This document shows positions 56,892-64,000 of a stretch of DNA of 64,000 nucleotides, one piece after another; the stretch's first letter is position 1; each line of letters starts with the position of its first letter. Below the pieces are notes generated by a model, which ran no database searches, was not told where the DNA came from, and worked only from the letters and a program-made list of their open reading frames with translations. The position numbers and the translations under genes are program-made. This DNA is from Microbacterium terrae (GTDB lineage: Bacteria > Actinomycetota > Actinomycetes > Actinomycetales > Microbacteriaceae). The stretch is taken from NCBI RefSeq assembly GCF_017831975.1, contig NZ_JAFDSS010000001.1:2232001-2296000 (forward strand). Direction: 5' to 3'.

Positions 56892-57859
56892 AGCTCCTCC
56901 TCCTTGAGCGTGGTGCGGACGTAGCCCCATGACAGAGCGAGCAGCAGGATGACCATGACGACACCGATGGCCGCCGTGGCGCCGAACTCGCCGACGCCCT
57001 GACGGAACAGATAGGTGCCGAGCACGTTCGTCTCCGACGCGAGGCCGCCGCGCTCCTGGAGCGAGTAGACCTGCGTGAAGATGCGGAGGTTCCAGATGAT
57101 CTGCAGCACCAGGACGACGGTCAGGATGCTGCGCAGGTACGGGAACACGATCAGACGGAAGCGCTTGAAGCCGTTGGCTCCGTCGAGCGACGAGGCCTCG
57201 AGCACCTCGGCCGGAACCTGGCCGAGGCCGGCGTACGTGGTGAACGCCACGAACGGGATGCCCTGCCACACGATGATGATCGTCAGGACGAAGAAGAACG
57301 ACAGCGGATTCTCGAGCCAGCCGTGGCCGGTCCAGTCGTCCGTGCCGGTGACCGTGTTGAGGAGGTGGTTCACGACGCCGTAGTTGGTGTCGAACATCCA
57401 TCCCCACACGACAGTCGCGGTCAGGGGCGGCATCGCCCAGGCGAGGAGGAGGCCGACCGACACGATGATCCGCCAGGCGCGGCTCAGACGCGTCATCAGC
57501 ACCGCGATGAGCACGCCGCCCAGGATGATGAGCACCGTCAGCACGACCATGAGCGTGAGGCTGCGCAGGAGCACCGCGGGGAAGTCCGACTTCGTGAACA
57601 GGTCGACGTAGTTGTCGAACCACACGAAGTTGGGTGCGGTGCCGAGCAGGTCGTTCTTCACCGTGAAGTCGGTGAACGACTGCCAGACCATCGTGACGGC
57701 CGGGTAGCCGACCATGACGCCGAGGATGATCAGCGATGGGGCGAGCAGGGTCCAGCCGTTGCGCGCATCGCGGCGGGCACGGACCTTTTCTCGCGAGACG
57801 GGCGCCGAGCTGCGGCGGCCTGTGCCGGTGCGGGGCTCCGGCGGCGCGGTGACGCTCAT
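56888..57859 (-). CDS. Carbohydrate ABC transporter permease (MalF-type)
   Basis: The product is 323 aa with six membrane segments starting near residue 35 (GWTLLAPSLIILGVMVGYPA). The EAA loop is LGQVPAEVLEASSLDGANGF. GAGGAG precedes ATG 57859. It follows the binding-protein gene after a 172-bp gap with a strong hairpin, so its expression is likely lower than that of the binding protein. Confidence 0.88.
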   Translation of the reverse strand: MSVTAPPEPRTGTGRRSSAPVSREKVRARRDARNGWTLLAPSLIILGVMVGYPAVTMVWQSFTDFTVKNDLLGTAPNFVWFDNYVDLFTKSDFPAVLLRSLTLMVVLTVLIILGGVLIAVLMTRLSRAWRIIVSVGLLLAWAMPPLTATVVWGWMFDTNYGVVNHLLNTVTGTDDWTGHGWLENPLSFFFVLTIIIVWQGIPFVAFTTYAGLGQVPAEVLEASSLDGANGFKRFRLIVFPYLRSILTVVLVLQIIWNLRIFTQVYSLQERGGLASETNVLGTYLFRQGVGEFGATAAIGVVMVILLLALSWGYVRTTLKEEEL

Positions 57860-57989
57860 GTCGTCTCCTCTCTGGGGAATTCGGGAAGCACGAGACATCG
57901 CTTCGTGCGGGGAAGGACCAGACCGGTCTCCGGGTCGGAGTCAGGTGCGCTGCTGCGTCACCTGCATCCCACCGGGGGAACGGTCCCGG

Positions 57990-58024
57990 GGCAAGGGGCC
58001 CGGTGCTGTACCGGACCCCTTGCC
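57990..58024 (-). terminator. Intra-operon hairpin after the binding-protein gene
   Basis: GGCAAGGGGCCCGGT pairs with ACCGGACCCCTTGCC (one mismatch) over a 5-nt loop. It lies eight bases beyond the binding-protein stop and 130 bp before the permease start, a typical partial terminator or mRNA-protecting stem that raises binding-protein yield. Confidence 0.65.
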
Positions 58025-58031
58025 GCTGGGA

Positions 58032-59312
58032 TCAGTCGTTGAGGATCGCCTCGATGGCCTCGTCGAGCTCGGTCGCGATCGCCGCGACATCGCCGCCCTG
58101 CGCGATCTTCACGAGCGCGTCGGGGATGAGCTGAGCAGCCTCGACCTCGGACCACTTCGGGCTCGCCGGCGTGCCCTTCGAGTTTGCGAGGGCCTCACCC
58201 TGCGCCTTGGCCGACGCGGTGTCGGGCAGAGCCGACGCGGCCTCGACCAGGCCGGGAACCAGACCCTGAGCCGCGAGCAGCTCCTGGTACTCGGCCGAGA
58301 GCATGATCTTGAGGGCCGACTTGGCCTTCTCGGGAGCGTCGCTCTTGGTGGTGACGGCGATGTTCGAGCCACCGGCGAAGATCGGGGCGGTCGTGCCCTC
58401 CTCGAGGCCGGGCAGCGCGAAGGCGCTCAGGTCCTTGGCGTAGGTGTCGGGGCAGCCCTGCGAAACCTCTTCGCCGGCAGCCTCGTCACCCCACGGCCAG
58501 GCACCGGTCAGGTTGCCCTCAGCCCATGCGGGGCTCGAGAGGAAGCCGACCTCGCCCGCGCAGAACGCGATGTTGCCGAGACGCTCGTTGCCGTCGACCG
58601 GGGCGGCCGAGGCGTTGAGGTAGACGTCCTGCAGCATCTCGAGACCCGCGAGGCTCTCGTCGCTCGAGAACTGCGCGTCCCACGCGTCGCCGTCCTGGAC
58701 GGCGATCTCGCCACCCTGCGCCCAGACGTAGGGAAGGGCGTTGTACCAGTCCTTGCCGGGCGCGAAGATGCCCGAGACCGTGTCGGTCTTGAGCTCCTTG
58801 CCCTGCGCGACGTACTCCTCGAGCGTCTTCGGCAGCTCGTCGCCGACGATCTGCGGGGTGTAGAAGACGATGCGGCCACCGGCGTAGTACGGCGCGGCGT
58901 ACAGCTCGCCGTCGTAGGTGCCGGCGTCGACGAGACCGCCGACGAGCTCACCGAGGTCGCCCTCGATGTCGGCCAGCGAAGCGAACAGGCCGGCGTCGGC
59001 GAAGCCGAGCGCCTGGGTGTTGCCGACCTCGACCACGTCGGGCGCGTCGTTCGAGGCGAGAGCCGCGGTGTACGTGTTCGACACGTCGTCCCAGGTCTTC
59101 TCCTCGATGGCGAGGGTCCAGCCCTCGTTCTCCTCGGCGAACGTGTCGACGAGGTAGTCGCGCGCCGTCTGCGGCGTGTCGGTGCCGACCAGCCAGACGG
59201 TGAGCTCGCCAGTCGACGGCTCCTCGGGTGCGGCTCCGCTGCCGCCTGCGCAACCGGCGAGGACGACCGCCGAAGCGCCGACGAGCGCGAGGGCTCCGAG
59301 CTTCTTGTTCAT
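58032..59312 (-). CDS. Extracellular sugar-binding lipoprotein
   Basis: The product is 426 aa. The lipobox is VLAGCAGG with the cysteine near residue 21. The mature part is an SBP_bac_1 fold: LTVWLVGTDTPQTARDYLVDTF, YTAALASNDAPDVVEVGNTQ and GSNIAVTTKSDAPEKAKSAL. It captures an oligosaccharide outside the membrane. Neighbouring nagB and a ROK kinase suggest GlcNAc or chitobiose, as for DasA/NgcE-type proteins, but this is an inference. Confidence 0.86.
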   Translation of the reverse strand: MNKKLGALALVGASAVVLAGCAGGSGAAPEEPSTGELTVWLVGTDTPQTARDYLVDTFAEENEGWTLAIEEKTWDDVSNTYTAALASNDAPDVVEVGNTQALGFADAGLFASLADIEGDLGELVGGLVDAGTYDGELYAAPYYAGGRIVFYTPQIVGDELPKTLEEYVAQGKELKTDTVSGIFAPGKDWYNALPYVWAQGGEIAVQDGDAWDAQFSSDESLAGLEMLQDVYLNASAAPVDGNERLGNIAFCAGEVGFLSSPAWAEGNLTGAWPWGDEAAGEEVSQGCPDTYAKDLSAFALPGLEEGTTAPIFAGGSNIAVTTKSDAPEKAKSALKIMLSAEYQELLAAQGLVPGLVEAASALPDTASAKAQGEALANSKGTPASPKWSEVEAAQLIPDALVKIAQGGDVAAIATELDEAIEAILND

Positions 59313-59414
59313 GTTGCTTCCTTCTCTTGGTGTTTTCCAGGGGGCCGGGTGGCCCGTCCGGTGGGGGATGCGCCCTGCGGGCCCATCCGGGGGGGGTAGT
59401 GACGGGTGTCGGTG

Positions 59415-60605
59415 CTAAGACACCCCGAGCTGGCCTGAGAGGACCATGACGGCCGCGCCGCGCAGGACGATGTCCTGGCCTTGCGTCGTCATCCGCACCC
59501 GCACGCCGTCGTGGAACTGGGCGAGCGTGCGGGAGCGGAGTGTCTCGACGGTCTGCTCGATGAGCGGACCGTCGAGAAGTTCGGTGGGGCCGGAGAGGAC
59601 GATCTCCGGCAGATCGAGGGCGCCGACGACGGGTGCGAGGGCGATGCCCAGCCGCTCCCCCGCGTCGCGCAGGATGCGCTCGTGCTCCTCGTCGGAGGCG
59701 CCGCCCAGGCGCGCGGTGAGCGACGGCGCCGACAGCCACGCCTCGAGGCATCCGACCTTGCCGCACACGCACAGCGGCCCGCCGTCGGTGCCGACCGTGA
59801 CGTGGCCGATCTCGCCCGCGGCGAATCGTGCACCGCGCAGCGGCTGACCGCCGGCCAGCAGGCCCGATCCGACGCCGCGGCCGACCTTGACCAGCAGCAC
59901 GTCGTCGGTGGCTGCACCGAACGTGTACTCGGCGAGGACCGCCGCGTTGGCGTCGTTGGCGACGAGCACGGGAAGCCCGAGGTCGCGGCGCAGTTCGCCC
60001 TCGAGGTCGAAGCCCGCCCAGCCGAGGTTCGGAGCGGTGAGGATGACGCCGCGGTCGTCGACCACGCCGGGGGTGCCGACGCCGATGCCGAGCACCGGGG
60101 CGTGGGAGTCCGCGACCAGGTCGCGAGCGAGGCCCACGACCGCCTCGACGAGGGCGTCTGCCGCGGGGACGGCGATCTCGCGTCGCACGACGATGTCGCC
60201 GTCGAGGGTGAGCACCGCGCCGATGATCGTGTCGCTGCCCGACAGGTCGAGCCCGACGATGCGGTGGCCATCGCGGTCGAGGTCGACGAGGATCGCCGGC
60301 TTTCCGGGGCCCGTCGACTCGCGGACGCCCTTCTCGGCGACGAAGCCGTCGGCGATGAGCTCTGCGACGAGGTCGGAGATGGTCACCCGGGTGAGGCCCG
60401 TCTCGCGCGAGAGGTCGGCGCGGCTCATCGCTCCCTGGTGGAAGAGGGTCTGCAGCACGAGCGACCGGTTGTGACCGCGGGCGTGCTCCGGGAGGACCTT
60501 CGCGCCCTGACGCAGCGCGCGGCCGGGGCCGAACGAGCGGCCGTTCGTGGGTGTGTGCGACGACTCGATCGTGGAGGAGCCGCGGTGCACGTCCGATGCA
60601 GACAT
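59415..60605 (-). CDS. ROK-family transcriptional repressor
   Basis: The product is 396 aa. An N-terminal winged helix at about 48-95 (RSLVLQTLFHQGAMSRADLS, GLTRVTISDLVAELIADGFV) is joined to a ROK sugar-binding domain with VGLDLSGSDTIIGAVLT, VANDANAAVLAEYTFGAA, GEIGHVTVGTDGG and the zinc motif CVCGKVGCLEAW. It is the first gene of the amino-sugar operon and probably represses it and itself, released by a sugar or sugar phosphate. A dyad operator touches its start (60606-60632). Confidence 0.88.
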   Translation of the reverse strand: MSASDVHRGSSTIESSHTPTNGRSFGPGRALRQGAKVLPEHARGHNRSLVLQTLFHQGAMSRADLSRETGLTRVTISDLVAELIADGFVAEKGVRESTGPGKPAILVDLDRDGHRIVGLDLSGSDTIIGAVLTLDGDIVVRREIAVPAADALVEAVVGLARDLVADSHAPVLGIGVGTPGVVDDRGVILTAPNLGWAGFDLEGELRRDLGLPVLVANDANAAVLAEYTFGAATDDVLLVKVGRGVGSGLLAGGQPLRGARFAAGEIGHVTVGTDGGPLCVCGKVGCLEAWLSAPSLTARLGGASDEEHERILRDAGERLGIALAPVVGALDLPEIVLSGPTELLDGPLIEQTVETLRSRTLAQFHDGVRVRMTTQGQDIVLRGAAVMVLSGQLGVS

Positions 60606-60632
60606 GTTTGTTAGTAGACCTTACGAACAAAC
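60606..60632. promoter_or_regulatory. Dyad operator at the ROK repressor start
   Basis: GTTTGTT (60606-60612) and AACAAAC (60626-60632) are perfect complements separated by 13 bp. The dyad abuts the ATG on the minus strand, a classic autorepression position. ROK/XylR-type regulators often bind such AT-rich arms. Confidence 0.6.
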
Positions 60633-60753
60633 AAACCGCAACCCCTGGAACGCATTTTGAACAGCGCGTTTACAAAACCGTTACATGACCCGGATGCCGG
60701 TCGGTCACAGTCTCCTCCCCGCAGCCGCGCACCGGCTCGCCTACGCTTGCAGG

Positions 60754-61221
60754 ATGACCACACTCCCCCTGCGCCGCGGTCTGGCTGCCGTCGCCGTCGC
60801 CCTCCTCGTCGGACTCGGCACCGCCGCCTGCACGGCCTCCCCCACTGCCGGCGAGTCCGCTGCCGACGTGCACGAGGACCAGCCGGGCGACGAGGGCCAG
60901 TCCACCGCCGACGCCTGCGCGCTCGTGCAGAGCACCGTCGAAGAGGCGACCGCCGAGTTCGAGAGCCTCGATCCGACCGACCCGGCTGCCATCGTCGACG
61001 CGATGAGCTCGGCCGCACAGGAGCTGACGCAGATCGCGAGCCAGGTCACCAACGACGAGGTGGCCGCCGTCCTCCCCGACCTGCAGACCATGTTCGTCGA
61101 GGTCGGCGACGTCATGCAGGCGATCGTCGACGGCGATGCCTCCAAGCTCACCGATCTGGCCGAGCTGGGAACCACCTTCCAAGAGACCGCGGAGCGGTTC
61201 GCCGAGGTCTGCACCTCCTGA
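60754..61221 (+). CDS. Small lipoprotein of unknown function
   Basis: The product is 155 aa. The signal peptide runs PLRRGLAAVAVALLVGLGTAAC with a lipobox-like GTAAC. The mature part is acidic and helical (SVEEATAEFESLDP-like and LTQIASQVTNDEVAAVLPDL) with two cysteines, near residue 55 and at the end (EVCTS), that may form a disulphide. No family is recognised. TACGCT ends six bases before ATG, so it is likely leaderless. Confidence 0.68.
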   Translation: MTTLPLRRGLAAVAVALLVGLGTAACTASPTAGESAADVHEDQPGDEGQSTADACALVQSTVEEATAEFESLDPTDPAAIVDAMSSAAQELTQIASQVTNDEVAAVLPDLQTMFVEVGDVMQAIVDGDASKLTDLAELGTTFQETAERFAEVCTS

Positions 61222-61273
61222 CCACGTCCATTACCATGGACGGAACGTCTACACATAACCGGGGGGTGACGAC

Positions 61274-62770
61274 GTGACGGATCTGGCCACGAAGTCCGGC
61301 GCCGACGGATCGACCGACGGCGACGACATCGTCGACGCGGCGAGCACCGACGACACCGTCGCGATCGACTCGGGGTCGGGCGACTCCGCGGGAGCGACGT
61401 TCGCCTGGGCCCCGATGGAGCCGGAGCCGCCGAAGCGCCGCACCGGGATGTGGATCGGGATCGGCGCGGGCGTCGCGGCGATCGCCGTCGTCGCCTCATC
61501 GCTCGTACTCATCGCACCCGGCACCTCGGTCGCCGGGGTCCCCGTCGGATTCCTCACGCAGGGCGCCGCGGCTGCGGCGATCCAGGGGCACCTCGACGAC
61601 ACCGTCATCGTGCTCACCGGCGCGGGCGGCGACGCCCAGGTCACGGGCGCCGACCTCGGCGCTTCGGTCGACGCGGCGGGCCTCGCGGCCGACGCCTTCG
61701 CCGAGAACCCGATGTGGAACGTCACGACGTGGTTCGACGGCGCGGCCGATGCCGCGGTGCGCATCGACGCCGAAGCCGCGACCTCTGCGCTGCGCGCGGC
61801 AGCCCCCGAGCTCTACACCGACCCCGTCGACGCGACGCTCGCGTACAACACCGACACCGCGACGTACCTCTCGACCCCCGGCACCGACGGCGCCGGCATC
61901 GACGTCGACGCGGTGCGCGACGCGCTGCAGGCGGCGTTCGTCGCCGGGGAGTCCCGGGTCGAACTCGAGGCGCCCCTCGCGGCGATCACGCCGACGACTC
62001 CCACGTACGTGGCCGAGTCCACCGCAGACCAGCTGAACAGCATCCTCGACACGGCCGGCTTCTACGTCGGGGACGAGCGCACCGTCCCGGTCGACCGCGC
62101 CGAGGCGGCATCCTGGCTCACGGTCACGCCGACCGCAGAGGGAACGTTCGACATCGTCGCCGACGAGGACGCGATCCAGACGGCCGTCGACGGACTGGCG
62201 AAGGCCGTGGACCGCAAGGTCGTGAACGCCACCATCGTCACGAACTCGGCCGGCGACACGCTCCTCACCCAGACGGAGGGCGTCAGCGGCCGCACGCTCG
62301 ATTCGACCGACGGCATCGCCGCGTCGTACGCCGAGCAGCTGAGCACCGGCAGCGGTGCCTACGAGCTGCCCGTCACCGAGGTCCCCTTCAAGACGACCGA
62401 GCTCGCGCGCGAGATCGAGGTCGACCTGGGCGACCAGCAGCTGTACGTCAAGGAGAACGGCAAGGTGATCGACAGCTGGGCGATCTCGAGCGGCCAGGCG
62501 GCCACTCCGACGATCCAGGGCCGCTTCACCGTGCAGTACCACATCCCGTCGCAGACGATGCGCGGCTCCAACTCGGACGGCTCGGCGTACGAGACGCCGA
62601 ACGTGAAGTGGATCATGTACTTCTCGGGCGACTTCGCGCTGCACGGCGTCTACTGGCATTCGAACTGGGGCACCCAGATGAGCCACGGCTGCGTGGGCAT
62701 GCCTGAGAACCGCGCGAAGCAGATCTACGACTGGGCCCCGAACGGCGTCGACATCTACGTCCACGCCTGA
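61274..62770 (+). CDS. L,D-transpeptidase with VanW-like N-terminal domain
   Basis: The product is 498 aa. A polar cytoplasmic N terminus is followed by one membrane helix at about 57-82 (MWIGIGAGVAAIAVVASSLV). Two repeated PG_binding_4-type regions cover about 95-355. The C-terminal YkuD domain starts EIEVDLGDQQLYVKENGKVI and has the active site HGVYWHSNWGTQMSHGCVGM. It forms 3-3 cross-links in peptidoglycan outside the membrane. GTG 61274 is preceded by GGGGGGTGA. A bidirectional hairpin follows. Confidence 0.92.
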   Translation: MTDLATKSGADGSTDGDDIVDAASTDDTVAIDSGSGDSAGATFAWAPMEPEPPKRRTGMWIGIGAGVAAIAVVASSLVLIAPGTSVAGVPVGFLTQGAAAAAIQGHLDDTVIVLTGAGGDAQVTGADLGASVDAAGLAADAFAENPMWNVTTWFDGAADAAVRIDAEAATSALRAAAPELYTDPVDATLAYNTDTATYLSTPGTDGAGIDVDAVRDALQAAFVAGESRVELEAPLAAITPTTPTYVAESTADQLNSILDTAGFYVGDERTVPVDRAEAASWLTVTPTAEGTFDIVADEDAIQTAVDGLAKAVDRKVVNATIVTNSAGDTLLTQTEGVSGRTLDSTDGIAASYAEQLSTGSGAYELPVTEVPFKTTELAREIEVDLGDQQLYVKENGKVIDSWAISSGQAATPTIQGRFTVQYHIPSQTMRGSNSDGSAYETPNVKWIMYFSGDFALHGVYWHSNWGTQMSHGCVGMPENRAKQIYDWAPNGVDIYVHA

Positions 62771-62816
62771 CGCCTGTCCACGGCAGCGCGCGCCGCGCGA
62801 CGCCGGCACGAACAGG

Positions 62817-62852
62817 AAGAGCGGATGCCCCCTCCACGGGGCATCCGCTCTT
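62817..62852. terminator. Perfect 15-bp bidirectional hairpin
   Basis: AAGAGCGGATGCCCC pairs perfectly with GGGGCATCCGCTCTT around a 6-nt loop and is followed by CTTCGT on the plus strand. It separates the convergent L,D-transpeptidase and icd genes. Confidence 0.88.
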
Positions 62853-62867
62853 CTTCGTCAGGAGCGA

Positions 62868-64000
<1,133 letters not shown>

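Overview
The window is 64 kb of a high-GC actinobacterial chromosome. I infer the family Microbacteriaceae, close to Microbacterium. Supporting features are the strongly G/C-ended codons, a RamB-type regulator beside a GTP-dependent PEP carboxykinase, a monomeric-type isocitrate dehydrogenase, sugar ABC operons without their own ATPase, HxlR/ROK/IclR regulators and many starts without a Shine-Dalgarno. No tRNA, rRNA, phage gene, transposase or CRISPR array was seen.

Layout. 1-6 kb: 5' end of pckG divergent from ramB, a winged-helix glycosylase-like protein, an HxlR/DoxX pair, and a membrane-anchored binding-protein/VWA fusion. 6-12.6 kb: aromatic-catabolism accessory genes (succinate-semialdehyde dehydrogenase, a flavin hydroxylase divergent from an IclR regulator with paired operator-like sites, a NIPSNAP-like protein divergent from a ThDP enzyme). 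12.6-21.8 kb: two giant, translationally coupled genes (1357 and 1693 codons) with no assignable function; this is the best candidate for an undescribed system. 21.9-31.3 kb: a nearly complete phenylacetyl-CoA (paa) locus, with paaABCDE-paaG and paaF-paaH-paaZ-paaI as two operons sharing a TetR-type operator with an adjacent TetR gene. 31.5-40 kb: a homoprotocatechuate (hpa) meta-cleavage operon with its GntR regulator, a divergent MHS-type transporter, and an unusual FAH-RraA fusion as first gene. The hpa end products are pyruvate and succinic semialdehyde, the substrate of the dehydrogenase at 6-7.5 kb.

40-46.4 kb: a transglutaminase-like protein, a small membrane protein, a polar amino-acid ABC transporter, then glyA-folD on the minus strand preceded by a ZTP (pfl) riboswitch. 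46.5-60.6 kb is dominated by amino-sugar use. A lipoprotein GH20 hexosaminidase is coupled to nagA on the plus strand. A minus-strand operon holds a ROK repressor, sugar-binding lipoprotein, two permeases, a 15-codon coupled mini-ORF, a ROK kinase and nagB. Together these would release, import, phosphorylate, deacetylate and deaminate N-acetylglucosamine. Between them lie an ECF sigma factor fused to a zinc-binding, membrane-spanning, Pro/Thr/Glu-rich surface protein, a DUF2568 membrane protein coupled to a GlcD-like oxidase, and a polytopic membrane protein. 60.7-64 kb: a small lipoprotein, an L,D-transpeptidase, and the 3' half of icd.

Genes are packed in translationally coupled operons (many GTGA, ATGA or TGATG overlaps). 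Convergent pairs are separated by strong two-way hairpins. Two intergenic gaps inside the hpa operon carry an expanded hairpin-type repeat family. Only one gene-free gap exceeds 300 bases (49339-49701); it holds a long imperfect inverted repeat upstream of the sigma-factor fusion.
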